Source: Lobosporangium transversale (lineage: Eukaryota > Mortierellomycota > Mortierellomycetes > Mortierellales > Mortierellaceae). From it: a stretch of DNA of 64,000 nucleotides. The notes beneath the pieces were generated by a model. It was not told where the DNA came from. It saw nothing but the letters and a program-made list of their open reading frames with translations, and did not search any database. Both the position numbers and the translations under genes were made by a program. The DNA is taken from contig NW_019029028.1 in the NCBI RefSeq assembly GCF_002105155.1, forward strand, positions 62,001 through 126,000, given 5' to 3'. This document shows positions 22,418 to 36,557 of the stretch, piece after piece (positions within the stretch are counted from its first letter, which is position 1; each line of letters opens with the position of its first letter).

Positions 22418-25400
22418 ATGAAAGAACTGCCACAGAAGGAAGCAAACTTGTTCAAGCAGATCCTAGTAAGACTTGATAGATTAAGACAATGGTGAATGGA
22501 ATGTATCTCTGAATGATTATACCAAGGATTTTCTAAGTAATTTTTTTTTTTTTTTTTTTTTTTTTTTTGGCGCGTATTAACTGCCGATCGTGAACGGTAC
22601 TGACGGATATAGAAATGCTACGAGAATAAGCAATACAAGAAGGGCTTTAAGGGAGCCGAACAGATCTTAAAAAGGTTTCCAGAGCATGGAGGTACAGCAG
22701 GACAATCACATACGATCAAGCTATGCTGAGCAATTGCATTTCTGTAGCAAGTAGTAAAAAAACACGTTTTTCAATTTTCTATCTTTTTACGCGTATAGAA
22801 ACACTTGCTTTGAAAGGCCTGTTCTACAACCACCTCGATAAGAAGGAAGAAGCTTATGAGTTTGTCAGGAAGGGTCTCAAACATGACGTTAAGAGCCATA
22901 TCTGTAAGCCGAATGTTTTTTTTTTTTTTTATTTTTTTTTGTTTTTTGTTTTTTGTCTGTTTGTTCGTAGAAGTCCAGAGGCAATAGATGAAAACTAATC
23001 GACATGGCAATTGGATGATTTTATGTGTTTATGCTTACTATAGGTTGGCATGTTTTTGGCTTATTATATAGATCAGACAAGAACTACGAGGAGGCATTAA
23101 AGTGTTACGCTCAAGCTCTCAGAATCGACAGGGTATTTTTTTTTTTTGGTCTTATCTATAGACCTTTGGTATCAACTTGACATAATAGTCTTTATCGCGA
23201 TAGGTCTGTCCATTGGTAACCAATATGCATATGTTTTGTGAAATCATAGGAGAATATTCAAATCATGCGCGACTACTCGTCACTCCAAATCCACACAAGG
23301 AATTATGAAGCGTTCGTTGACACTCGTCATCAGCTGCTTGAACTGAGACCACAGAACAGGCAGTTCTGGATCGGCTTGGCCATTGGTTACCACATGATGG
23401 GAAAGCCTGACCTCGGCGCAAAGGTTCTGGTTGCATATGAGGAAACACTCAAGGTATCTATGCAAGCTGAAACCAATAATTCCTAATACCCAATTAATTA
23501 TGTACATGTATTACTCTGTTGACTAACAGCTCACTCTTATGCTTGTATGCTACCATACGTATCTTCATCAGGATATCCCAACGAAGCCTGACTATGAGCA
23601 CAGCGAAATGCTTCTTTATCACAACGCTATGCTCGCTGAAACTGGTGATCTCCAGGCAGCTTTAAACCACTTGAACTCCATCGAGAAGCACGTATGCGAC
23701 CTAAAGGCCATCAAAGAGAGGCGTGCAGAATATCTCTTGGGTCTTGGGCGTCATCAGGAAGCTGAGGAAGCGTACAGAATTTTGATTACACACAACCCTG
23801 ACAATGTTGCATATTTTGAGGGCCTTCGCAAGAGCAAGGGACTCGGTGATGACAACCTTTCAGGCGAGAATCAGACAAAAGTGCTGGAATTACTAAAGGA
23901 GCTGCAGCAACAATATCCTCGCTCCAACATTGCGAAACGTTTGCCATTGAAATACGCCACAGGGGATGCCTTTATGGAAATTGCAGACGTGTACCTCCGC
24001 AACATGCTTAGAAAGGGTATTCCGTCGCTCTTTGTGAACATTAAAACACTTTATGCTAACAAAGAGAAGGAACAGACAGTCGAGAAACTTGTGCTCGGTT
24101 ATTTGTCGGCATTAGACAAGTCAAAAAGTTTTGACAACTCTGGTAAGGAGTTTCTATTTCATAAAAAAACATATTTGCTGAAGCACTCAAGGACAATGAT
24201 TAACCGTTTCACCATGTCCAATTCAACACCCTAATAGAGTCTATTGTGGAGCCACCCACTGCTCTTCTCTGGACTCTGTACTTCTTGGCTCAGCATTTTG
24301 ATTTCCAACGCAACACTGATAAGGCGCTGGAACACATCAACCGCGCTATTGAACATACTCCTACTCTAGTTGAGCTTCATATGACCAAGGGACGTATTTT
24401 AAAACACTCTGGAGATTACATTGGAGCCATGAATGCTGTTAATGAGGCTCGTGAACTGGATCTACAGGACCGCTTTATTAACTCTAAGTGTACAAAGTAC
24501 ATGCTCCGTGCGGATAAGATGGCTGAGGCTGAGAAGACAGTTGTTCTCTTTGCGCGTGCTGATCTAGCAGATCCTTTGAATGATCTTGTTGAGATGCAAG
24601 GCATGTGGTTTTCTCTTGAATGTGGTGAGAGCCATCAACGTCAGGGCGATCTCGGACGTGCCTTAAAGCGTTTCCATCAGGTTGAGAAGGTAAATAATGG
24701 GAAAAGAGTATCTGCGACATTCTTAAATATGAAAAGTCTCACTTTTCCACTAATTCTGAAGCTAAATGGAATTAATATTGCGAATTTTTAGCATTTCAAC
24801 GATTTTACTGAGGATCAATTCGACTTTCACATATATTGCTTGCGCAAGATGACCCTCAGAGCTTACGTCTCGTAAGTTTTATAGGTTTATATATATAAGT
24901 TTATAGCCCCTCCAAGTAATGTCATTTGGATTTCTCCTACTTACATGTATTTCTCTCAATTACTCCTTTAGTCTTTTGAAATTGGAGGATCAGCTACGCT
25001 CCCACCCCTATTATGTGCGCGCTGCCATCGGAGCTGTTCGATGCTATGTCACACTTTTCGATAAACCCGATGGTGCTGATCTCGAGGAGATGGAGGGTAT
25101 GACCGAGGCGGAGAAGAAAAAATTCCGTAACAAGCAACGCAAGGCTGAACTCAGGGCTCAGAAAGAGGCTGAGGAAAAGAAAGCTCAAGCTGCTCAAGAG
25201 ATTGTTAAGAAGGGGGGTAAAGTTGATGAAGATCCTGAGGGCTTTAAATACTCTAAGACGACGGATCCTCTTGGAGAGGCGCTCAAGTTCTTGAAGCCTT
25301 TGCAAGTGTTGGCTGCCGAGCGCATCGAAACTCATCTAATGGCCTTTGAGATCTACATTCGTAAAAGTAAGTAGAGACGCTTTTTTTATTTTATTTATTT

Positions 25401-25934
25401 ATTTTTACTTTGTAGCCAAGACAGCACCTAACATATAGACATATTGTTTAACACTAAGCAGACAAGCTACTTTTAGCCTTGAAGGCATTGTTAAAGTCTC
25501 GCAAGATCGATCCCAACAACGCAGAGCTACATGAGCAACTTGTTCGCTTCGCTATTGCGATTCGCAAGGCTGGGGACTCAATCAAGCCTACCGTGAAGAC
25601 TATGATTGATAAACATTGGGAGACTCTTTATGGAAGCAAGGTTGTGGACCTTGCCTCATTCAATGCTGCTTTCCTAGAGAAGAATAAGAGTCTAGGATCA
25701 GTCCCTCATATGGTTTCAGCTGCCATCGCAGCATCTGTGATCGATCCCAACGATAAATCCAAAGCAGAAACGATTTTATTTTCGGTAGACGAGGATAAAT
25801 ATGCGAAGACACGGTCATTAGAAAATTGTCTGATTGTTAAAAAGACGCTCAAGACGTTACGGTCAAGTCGCCTTAATGAGTTTACAAACAAGGCGAGTCA
25901 ATGGTATCCGAAGGCAAATGCTTTTCAATCCTAA
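22418..25934 (+). CDS. NAA15: NAA15/Nat1, auxiliary subunit of the NatA N-terminal acetyltransferase
   Basis: This TPR scaffold anchors the catalytic Naa10 subunit to the ribosome for co-translational acetylation. Ten exons fit the family end to end: 22418-22465, 22613-22691, 22799-22903, 23044-23132, 23250-23453, 23572-24142, 24238-24689, 24792-24871, 24972-25366 and 25462-25934. They give 831 residues, close to the usual 840-870. The start [16 protein letters not shown] and the early TPRs ([20 protein letters not shown], then [20 protein letters not shown]) match Nat1 proteins. Later landmarks are HWDVFGL-type [38 protein letters not shown] and the C-terminal acidic/basic segment [19 protein letters not shown]. 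The gene converges on MED31 with a 121 bp gap. Introns contain long T runs (22541-22568). Confidence 0.96.
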
Positions 25935-26055
25935 ATGACAGAAGGATATTTAAGAGAATAGAATATCAATAAAAATGTAGAAAAAAAAAAAAAGGGCACT
26001 TTATTTTTTATATTTATTACTATTTAGATAGACCAACGCCTGTACGCACACATTG

Positions 26056-26939
26056 CTATATTGAACTAGATCCATTTGGCCTTGCACCTGGTGTGGCCGC
26101 TGCTCCGGGTGTAGTTGCATTTGATCGCTGCTGATCGCTCGACCCGTCTGACGGCGCGGAACCTGTTATGTTTGTTTGCATCTGTGTCAGGCCATGTGAT
26201 TGTACTTGTGGTTGTGGTTGTGGCTGACTCTGTGAAGGAGTTACTGGTCTGGCTACCACTGCATCTTGCTCATTTTTGATTTCCACAAGAGATCCATCAG
26301 GCATGATCTCCATCCTAACAACTTTATCCTGATTTCGCAAATACTGCCAATGATAGTATTGTCGTTCATGGACAAAAGTTGCCGTATCCTGTTTAGCAAG
26401 GTGGTCACGAAACGATTTATGTTGTAACAACGTCAGAAAGTGCAAGCAATGAGGATAACTATGAAAAATGAGGAAATAAAGTAACAATATAATAAAAAGG
26501 TTAATAGGATTTTCTCCGCATACACAAAGGACATCTCTTGCTCCGCTTGAACAATTTTTTTACATGATAAATTTGGCATATTCCGGCTTTCTAAAGTATT
26601 GGAGATAGTCAAGATAACGAGCAAATGAATCCTGATTGAAATACTGTTGCTGAGCCAGATCTACCAACAGCAATAATTATAAAAAAAATAAAAAATAAAA
26701 AAAATAAAGTAATGGTACATGTCAGGGTTGTATGCTTTTTTTTTTTTCTTAAAAGAAATGGAACTGAGACTGGACAAATTGAACATACGGTGCAAGTACC
26801 ATGGGTTGGCCAGACATTGTACAAACTCGAGCTCAATCTGAAAGCGCTTTAATTGTTCATATTCATCCTCTGTTTGTAGCTCCATGCTACTTTTAGAAGT
26901 CGCTGGTGGTAATGATGATGCTGCTGTTTCTTGACTCAT
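26056..26939 (-). CDS. MED31: Mediator complex subunit 31 (Soh1)
   Basis: This is a small conserved subunit of the Mediator middle module, acting in RNA polymerase II transcription. On the minus strand the exons are 26939-26789, 26660-26564 and 26458-26056, giving 216 residues. The joined core reads RFQIELEFVQCLANPWYLHH, then LAQQQYFNQDSFARYLDYLQ, YFRKPEYAKFI and YPHCLHFLTLLQHKSFRDHL. Both introns interrupt this core at homology-supported points. The C-terminal 95 residues are Gln/Pro/Ser/Thr-rich and low in complexity, longer than in yeast Soh1. The gene converges on NAA15 and diverges from PARG. Confidence 0.95.
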
Positions 26940-27097
26940 GTTCCTTGGTGGTGAAATAAGTATATAATTAATCGCGTTTTTTTAGACAGAAAGGGCGATT
27001 TTGCCACTAAACAGTCACCACAGCAACAGACTCGTACTTGAGACCCGAGCGAGTAACTTGAGGTGTTTGTATTGCTCATTCTTTCCACATTCATTCA
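26940..27097. promoter_or_regulatory. 158-bp divergent promoter between MED31 and PARG
   Basis: The two start codons face away from each other at 26939 and 27098. No clear TATA box is visible. The short shared interval suggests the two genes share promoter architecture, though co-regulation is only inferred. Confidence 0.6.
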
Positions 27098-29573
27098 ATG
27101 TCTTTCAACAATACCTTCTTCAAAACAGGAACTCATCACATTCTTTGTAATGTATGTATTATTAGGTCTATCAATATGTCAACAATATAACATGTATTCT
27201 ACGCAGCTGACACTGAACTTCTTCTTTATTTAAAATTGCACTAGATACCGAACCTCGATGCTACTGAGTTTCCATATCCTCGGGATTTTCAGGATAGTTG
27301 GGACACAGATCATGTCCGGTTACCATGTTCTTCGTATTCAGTAAGCCGTTGGAGCCAGATTGTTCAGAGCATGACTACGCCTATCCATAACTCAAAGGAA
27401 CTAACAAGGCTAATGGACCAAATGAAAGAGGATAAAGATCTTGAAGGCTGGAACACTTTTGCTCTTGAGGCCTTCTTGGATCAGAAAGCGGATCGACCTA
27501 CTGTTATAAAGGCTAGTGAGTCATCAGTTACTCAACAGCTTAACAAAGATAGGAGCCCCAGGCGTGACCTAATTTTCCTGTCCATGGATATAGATGAGAA
27601 GGGCAAAAGTGGCAACGTCGCCAATAAGAATGCTATGTCAGGACGAGCGCATGATTCAGATGATGACATAATTATGAATGAAAATAACTTTGAGGAAGAA
27701 GATAGTGTGTTTGATGAGGTTCAGGATGATGGCTATGATAATAACCATGACAATAGCGCAATCGAGATTGAGGAAGCAGATTTCCTATCTAAGAATGAAC
27801 GCGAGCGATTTTTCAAGGTTATATTACCAAAAATGCAGGAGCTTGTTCTACGATTACCAGAGCTTATCAAGAAACCCATCCCATTATTGAAGCAGCAAGA
27901 GGATTTGGCTATCACTCTTAGCCAAGAGCAGGTAATAACAACAACAGTAATATATATATATAAAGACTCAAAATGGTAGCAGTAGCACATTTAGATCTAC
28001 AGCAAACTGACGTTATTTTATTATTATTTGTTTGCTACGTACAGATTGCTTGCTTGCTAGCTAATGCGTTCTTCAACACATTTCCGTCACGGGTTATCCC
28101 GAATCGGCGATCATACACGCACCGCGAGCGCGAGCAGGTAGATAGACAAGGAGACAAAAACAGGGGAATGGAATCGATGAACAGACAGCCGTTTTCGGAG
28201 CATCATGAATCATGGATGCGTGCTGGGAACGGACCATCAAAGCGTTATAAGAATACAGAAGGAAGAACTCTAAACGGGAGACCGTGTGATCCATATGGAT
28301 CTAAGTCGAATTTGGCGTCAAAACAAAGTGGGCCAAAAGTGAATCCACTCAAAAACTCAAAAGGACAAATGTCCTTGTTTGCATATTTCGGAAGAGTGGA
28401 TCCTCAAGCATCAGCAACAGAGCTGAAACCAGCATCTCCACGAGAATCCACAATCTCGTCGATTAGCCCCGAGAACGTAGATAAAACCCTGAATGAAACC
28501 AACAAGCACTATGAACATTTGAGCGATAAAAAAGAATCGTTACCCCGATACCCATCCATCAACTTTTGGAGCCTTTTCAACTCCAATGAGATAGGACGTG
28601 CCTGCACGCCTATGAATGCTGCCAAACTGCGATGTATTATCCACTACTTTGATCGCGTTACAACAGAAAGTATGTGACGTGTACAAAAGCGTATTTTACT
28701 TGAAGATTGCTATGCTTATACGCGGACTGTATACTCATAAATATAATCGATATTGTAGTGCCCCAAGGAACAGTAACATTCCATCGGCAAGTTCTGGAGT
28801 CACCAATCACTCTGAATGAAGCAGAACGTGTCAGCAGTGAGGCATTCTCCTATGTCCAAGTTCATGTTGATGTCGATAACCCACTGGAGGATGAGGCACC
28901 AAGCGGTGCGCTTCAGTTGGATTTTGCTAACAAGGTCATTGGAGGCGGTGTTTTGGGATATGTAAGTTTGTTGATATCTTAACATGATAAACCCCTCTTT
29001 TTTTTTTTTTTTTTTTTTTTTTTCATCTCTCTTTCCTTTCAAATTAATATAGGGCGCAGTTCAAGAAGAAATTAGATTCTTGATTTGCCCCGAGCTAATC
29101 ACCTCGCGACTCTTCACATTGCAATTACAAGATAACGAGGCAGTATTGATCAAAGGTGCAGAGCGTTACTCAAACTATAATGGATACGCCAGCACATTCA
29201 CTTGGCATTCTGATTTTGTCGATACAACCCCTAGGTAGGATACACCAGCTCAAATAATACTCTTTTGTTTCTATAGCGCCACATATTATGAATGCTTCAT
29301 ACTAATTTGAGAATTATTAAAATGGTTAGGGATCGATTGGGTCGTCGAAAGACTGAGATTTGCGCCATTGATGCGCTTCCCTTCAAATCAAAAGAATTGA
29401 GGCTGCGCCAATTCTCAAGACGCAATATCTTGCGAGAGGTCAACAAGGCCATAGTAGGATTCCGAAGATCAGCCATTACAGCCTCTGAATGGGGTCTTTG
29501 CCGTGCAGAAAGTCCTATGGCTAAGAATCCGCCGATCGCCACTGGTAAAGTGCATTCTATTCTATTCTATTGT

Positions 29574-29606
<33 letters not shown>

Positions 29607-30173
29607 AAAACTATGAGCTGATATGTTCTTATGAATTTTATTCCGCGCGACTCATTGATTCAAACTATAGGCAACTGGGGCTGTGGGGCATTTGGTGGCC
29701 ACTTACAGCTCAAGTTTCTGATTCAATTGATTGCGGCATCTGTGTGCGGAGGGTATTCGAGGGATGATGAAGACTTGCCGATGGGGAGGGACATTGTATA
29801 CTACACGTATGGCCTCGACGATCTCGCCAAAGAAATCAAAACTTTTATGTCAAAGCTTCTCTCCAATCCTCAAGCAATCGAGCCATGTAGGTCTAAATGC
29901 TCTGTTTTGTTATTGGTATTGCCTTGAATTTGAGTTTGTCTTTTATGTATACTTATAAACTTATGGTTTACCATCCATCTCGTAGCGGTGATCTTGGATG
30001 TTATCCTACAATATCCAATAAGATCCAGTCGCGGATATATTGTTGGGCTACGCGACCAGAGTTTGCTAGATTATGTGAGCGTTGCACTCGGATTTTCGTC
30101 AGAATCATCCTATTGTGCCTTTGAATCATCCATGCCAACAATGTCCTCAATCTCGTCATTTGAGTTTTCCTAA
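27098..30173 (+). CDS. PARG: Poly(ADP-ribose) glycohydrolase
   Basis: This enzyme cleaves poly(ADP-ribose) chains to ADP-ribose. Exons are 27098-27151, 27245-27931, 28045-28669, 28759-28961, 29053-29234, 29330-29544, 29671-29886 and 29986-30173, giving 789 residues. The catalytic signature [16 protein letters not shown] spans the exon 4/5 junction (about residues 518-533) and keeps the tandem Glu pair. Other landmarks are [66 protein letters not shown] and [20 protein letters not shown], in the order found in human PARG. There is an acidic disordered insertion after about residue 95. A second insertion of roughly 120 residues follows FPSRV and carries a PCNA-binding-like motif (see findings). 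No PARP gene lies in the window. Confidence 0.95.
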
Positions 30174-30394
30174 AAGGCTATTAGGGCGTCGCAATAAATA
30201 ATATAACTGCCAGCATATCTTTTTTTATGTTTATTTCTTAATGTAAAATCGATAATATTATTAAATGCCAAATGCAAATGAAGGGGAGGTTGTTTAGAGA
30301 GGAGAAAGAATTGGATGGATGCATAATAAATAAATTGATAAAAAAAAAAAAAAAGTTTCTAGATACATCAAAAATTCAATAAATAAATCCCTTC

Positions 30395-31929
30395 TCAGAG
30401 GTAATCTCGACCAAGGACGTCATTTCTTGGTAGATCAGCGCTCGCTGATAAATGTTCAAAATCATTCAGCGACAGGTTCTGGGTTGCTTCGAGTCCCGTA
30501 TCCTCTATGCCATTATCCATTGATAGTTCATTGTTTGATATGAATGCTAGATAAAATATATATGTATACGTATTAGAAGCATATTTCTTTTTGATGGAAC
30601 AAAACTAATAAAAAAAAATTAAAGGAAAGATCAACTTACAACGCCATTCAGATCGCAGGCCATCGATCAGGGCACCAGCCTGTTCAGGATTGATGGTATC
30701 ATCAAATTCGACTGCAGACTTGTCTCCACCGCTCCCACCGCTCACGAATGATGCACCAGTACCAGACCCCACGCCCGCAGCACCTGAAGAACTTTGAGCA
30801 TCATCTGTACAGATACGAACACGCTTTTGATCCGAAGAAGAAGTTCCTCCTCTTCCTTCTTGCTCTTGTACAGATCCTGAGGATCCAGCATGACGAGAGG
30901 CTGATGTAGTGCCAGCACTAGCACTAGCACTAGCACTAACGCCACTAGATGAATAGTGCGGTCTCCCTTCATCATCTCCCTCCTGGGAATCATCGATCCT
31001 TGATCGAATCTTCTTTACTGCATTAAAATGTTTCAAGAACCGTCGCCTCAATATAATCCTCAGTAAAGTGCTCTTGACGGTGATCACGTTGATGCGTGCA
31101 TGAATCCGATCCATCTTTTGTCGATGTCGGAGCATATCACCAATCGAAAGACATTGATCATCCTCAATCAACTTGTAGTGAGCCAAAATATGAAGCATCT
31201 TTTGGAACGAGATACCCTTTTCAGGCTCAGCTTCACCTCTCTCACCACCAATTTCCTCCATTTCATAATCTCGATGAGCAGTGACAGCAGCAGTGGTGGT
31301 TGCGGTGCTAGATGGCTCTCCCACTCCATCACTACCGCCCGATGAAGGAGACCTCCTCCAACGAGAGAAAAAGCTCTTCTTTTTTCGAGTTTCGGATCCA
31401 GGGATGGGCTCCATCGACATCAGGGCTTCAACGTACAAAAAGTTATATAGCCTCCGCCGTCTTCGGACATCGGCCCTATCCAAGTTTGCAATCGCAGAGT
31501 TGAATGCTGCAAGGTTATAATCTTGTTCGAGCTTGTAAGCTAAATTGGGATGGTTAGATTGATGGTAAGGCTGAGGTGGTGATGATAATGGTGAAGATAT
31601 GGGGACGGAAATTGGGCCACTGAGAGGTTTCTTGCCGTTTTTCTCATCATCCCAATTGAAATGAGTGGATCGGCGGTTCGTCTGGTTCAACATCAGGACC
31701 TTTCGAGGAGAGTTAGGGCCAGCGGCCGCAGCGTTCTTTTCCAAATCGCGTGCTGACAACTTGACGAAATTAGGCTTTACGGTCTCGAGTTTTGATTGGA
31801 GCTTAATGATTGAGTGCTCTTCATTGTAGATGCGCATATCGAATACACCTCGTAGTTTCTATCAAGCCCAATAAAGATAAAACCAAAACAAGATTAGATA
31901 TATTAAGGAGGAAAAGTCGTTTTTCTGCT

Positions 31930-31962
<33 letters not shown>

Positions 31963-34900
31963 GAAACACTTACACTTAAGAACATAGCCAGATCCTTTGC
32001 ACGAATATACCCTGTATGCTCAGTGTCTACTTCAGACCAAACACGTTTAAAACCACGAATCTCTTCACGATTGATGAGTGAGAATCCGGGCGCAATCTGA
32101 TAAACGTACGAAAAGTTATGCATCACTACAACGATGAACATGTTGGTGAAGATATACATCGAAATAATATTGAAGGAGATGAAGAGTGTGTACGACCAAG
32201 GTGTCGATCCACAATCCGAGAGAAGGTAGTTCTCTGGCTTATTCACACAGCTTGGTTTCTCGACCGCAAAATCATGCATCAGGTCGTTCCATCCTTCACT
32301 ATACATCAGGATAAATAAAAAAAAGGAGGCCCATTGTCAATTCAAGCATTCAGGTAGGAAAAAAAAAAAAGAAAAAAAAAATAGACCGCAAAGAATAAAA
32401 TAATTATTTTACCCTGTTGACATTCTAGCCATCATCAGAAGCGACGTGCCAATATTTCTGAAATTGACATGCTCTGAACCATTCGAGCCATACGAAGTCA
32501 AACCAAAAATCTCGACAAACATGATGCCATAAACCGCAAACACCACGAGCCACACCCCCAACAAACTTGAGATTGAACCAATACTTGCACTAAACATAGA
32601 TCAAGTTGAAAACGAAGGAAAAAAAAAAAGTTAATCTGTGCAATTAGATACAAACACCCGTTTTCATTTCCTTTTTTTCCTTTCTTTTCAAGTAACAAAA
32701 ACAACCAAAGAGCTTTACGCCATAGTCGTAAATAGCTGATTCAAGCTATCGCTCTGCGGCACCAATCGGAAAAGGATTGCAGTCAATAACAGTTTCTGTG
32801 TTTGGACCAAAGGTTGCCAGGTGGCCCCACTGATTCGCACCACCGTGATCAGCAAGGCAAGGATTGAGACTGTACTGTTATAAATATTCCATTTGTTCTT
32901 TCTGAATGCACTCCAACCCAGTCCACAGATTTTGACAAAGATTTCAATCATATAAATTGAAAGCAGAGCTAAAAAGATCCAATTCTTGAGCCCTTCCCAA
33001 TCGCCTGAATTCACATGTTCTGTAGCCAGCAAGATGCCATTCAAAACCGTTATAACTGCAATCAATCGAGGGAACCATCCTTTCTTGGGCGCCACCAACC
33101 GAAAACAGAATGCCTTAATCGGATTGGCTGGCGGGTCCCTTTTAGCCTTCTTCATCTTGATACTTCCAAGCAACTTTTTCAAGTCCATCCATCGACGTTG
33201 ATTCGCTGTCATGAACGCTGTTCCTGTTCGTTTTGTGTAGTTCTCAATTACAATAGCTACAAACAGTGATGTCACGAAATAGCCTCCTGAAAGGTTGAAC
33301 AATACAAAGAAAATACCATTGTATCGAGAATAATCCTGACTTGGCTGCATTCCTAGCCCAACAATATTCCTTGCAGTTTCCATCACACCACTCCATCCTT
33401 CCTGTGACACAATTTCAAGTAAGATCAAGAAGGATGCTCCAAAGTTATCAAAGCTGTAGACCTCGGGGTTGGACCAGACTCGAGGTTTTAAAAGTTTGGT
33501 ATGTGGATCCAAGAACGTGCCCACACAATCATTCATCGTCCGGATATCGTCACTGGTATCATTGCAAGAGTAGAACAAGCCAGAAAACATGCGCATCCCG
33601 TAGATTGCAAATGGCACTATCAATGACATGGAAAGCAAAGTGGCATTGAACAGTTGAGGGAATCCGGCGACTAACACAGCATGGAATGTGCCCTTAATAT
33701 AAGCCGATTGGTTGATTAGACGGAGTGCACGCAATGCCTTCAACGATCGGAAGAATCGAGATGAACCCTGAGAATTAGTCAAGTTGGCAACTAGAGGCGC
33801 ATAAAATGAGAGGAGGACAAAGAAATCGATTTTGTTCCATAGAGTCTTCATATAAGCATCTGGTGGGAATATGAATCCATCTGCAATGATCCGGATCAAG
33901 AACTCGACAGTAAAGATGGCTGGGAAGACAAAATCCGAAATAGGAACCACCACAGATTGTTGCTCGGGTGGTAATTCCGCCTGATGGAATCGCCAAGCGG
34001 GGGTCGTGATCACTGCTACAGCAACACAAGCCAAAATTGCCAAAGTGATGAAAAGGTTGAATGGTCGACTCAACATCACATTTTCATGCGCACCCTCAAT
34101 ACGATATCCTCGACCAGGCGTCACAATTCGTTGAAGGAATCGTCTAAACTTGTTCTCCGGTCCAAAGATCAGTAAAGAGCGATGACGAAGAGCTTCTGTG
34201 GAGAATGATTTTTGCTTTTTGATTGTTGTCGCCTGTGGAACTGCTGGTGCTTCTTGGCCATTATCATCCACATTGGCGTAGCCTGGAACTCGAGCAGAAT
34301 AGAGTTGTCTAAATTGTTCAGTGTTATCGATTTCATCCTGATTCAATGGGCCATATCGTGGAGCAAACCCAAAGTCCACACTCTTTAGACTAGATGCACG
34401 ACGATGATGATGACGATGTTGAAAATGCTGAGCCTTTTTCTTAGGATGATTTGATTCCAACAATGGGTCCTTTTCGTATCCATGAAACAGTTCATTATCC
34501 CCCAATAGAAACTGGCGCGCAAGTCCTTTGCGCATCCTGATGATCCATCCTGATTGCATACCATCCACGCCAATTGACTTTGGGTAAGGCTTAAGATACT
34601 TTGTGAGGTAAATGACAAATTTTCTCTCTTCTTCCCTTGAGTATCCGGATCTAGCCGCAAAATCCAAGATCTGCTGTGCATGTTTCGCTACCTCTGCTTC
34701 GCCTTCAAAATTCTCCATGATAATGGCAATTAGCATGTTCACCAGTACGACTAGTGATGAAGAAAAAAAAAAAAAAAAACACAATTCCATATTAGCCACA
34801 TCAAAAAAATTACCAAAATAGAGAAGAATAATAGAAGAGTATGGATGAACGTCTTACAGTTAGCAAAGCTATAGAAAGCAATGATAAATACTGTGGCAAT

Positions 34901-36099
34901 GAAGACTTGGCCGTATAGGATCTCCGCAGACATGACGCTGTATAAGATTTCTGTCCAATTCTCTCCTGAGAATAACTGGTACATCCCAAGATAGCTGACA
35001 TAAAAATCTGAAAAGTTCATGCTCGTGGATGTAGGATTGATGATCTCTCGGAACAAGATTCCTGCCATGACTGAGACAACTCCCAAGAATAATGCGATGA
35101 AGAAGATCAAGTTCAGTAGTCCAATCCAGCTACCGACCACTCGTTGCTGTAGGTATATAGTTAATAAAAGAAAAAAGAAAAAAGAAAAAAAAAATCAATA
35201 TTGAGTATTGCATACGATACAACAGCGTGCAATTAAGAGGACCGATTTACAATGTAAAAGAAAGCTTTTCTGTAATAAGAGCTTATGACTTACAATAAGA
35301 GATTTAAGACGCTCAACATAGATAATGGGTCTGTATATCCTAAATACTTGGAATACTGTAAGATAGACGTAAGCACGACTATTATGGATGGGTGGAATCT
35401 GGATGATCATAGTCACCACAGCTAGGAATAAGTCCACTTGATTTTTCTTGCTCTTGAAAAACTCTTTGGGCACAGGAAGGAATACCAGGAAACGGAACAA
35501 AATTTCTAATGCAAACCCAATAGTAAACCAGAATTCGATCCGCTCTACAAGGAAAAGTAAAATAAAATAAAAATAAAATAAACAACCATTATTTTCCCTT
35601 CATCACTATGCCTGATCAAGAGAAAGATGGTTTACCATATCGCTGGGCTTTTTCATACGAGTCATTATACCGTGGCATACACTGGAATACCAGATCAACC
35701 ACGACAGCCGCGACCCAGATAAACTCTGTACCAGCTATCCAATGCTTCCGACGACTGAACAGGTTATTAGCACTGTATGTAAAGTTGTTTACACTCTCAC
35801 TCAGGATCTCATTCTTATTATCGTAACTGTCCTCGGATTTGAATGCTGAATTGTTTGCAGAGTCATCACGAATCTTAGCAAACATCTCATTGATCACCGC
35901 CACGAAAAGATTGAGGATCCAAAAGTTCATTACCAAGACAACCAATACAAAGTAAATGGAGGACCAGCCGTACTCCGCATCCATGATTCTGTACATCATA
36001 TCCGTCCATGTTTGCCCAGTCATCAGAATGTAGACCGGAACCATTGCGGAATAAATAGTATCAAATGACACTGTTTTGTGGTAATTCTCTCCAGTGTCC

Positions 36100-36142
<43 letters not shown>

Positions 36143-36522
36143 AGAGAGAAAGGAATTGAAAAGAGAATTGGATACGCGTGAGCAACCAAATTATGACACT
36201 CTAGAAAAAAAAGATTAAAATGTCTTTAGATCAGTTAATCAGGTTGCAAGACTAGGGTATTTACCTTGCAGATGTATCCATGTGAACAGATGTTTCCTTT
36301 CGGAAGAGTTGGACTTGAGACATTATTGAGAGTGATGTACGGCTCTATTGCTAAAGGATTCGATTCACTATAATGGCCTCCACAGAATTGATCCAAAACG
36401 TCTGTCTCGTTCGTTGCAGATACACAGCGTCGCGAAAATGATCCTTTGAACGCTTGGACTCCAATAATACTATTATAATAATGTGCATATGTACTGTTAG
36501 GCGCCTCGGACAAAATACTTAT

Positions 36523-36557
<35 letters not shown>

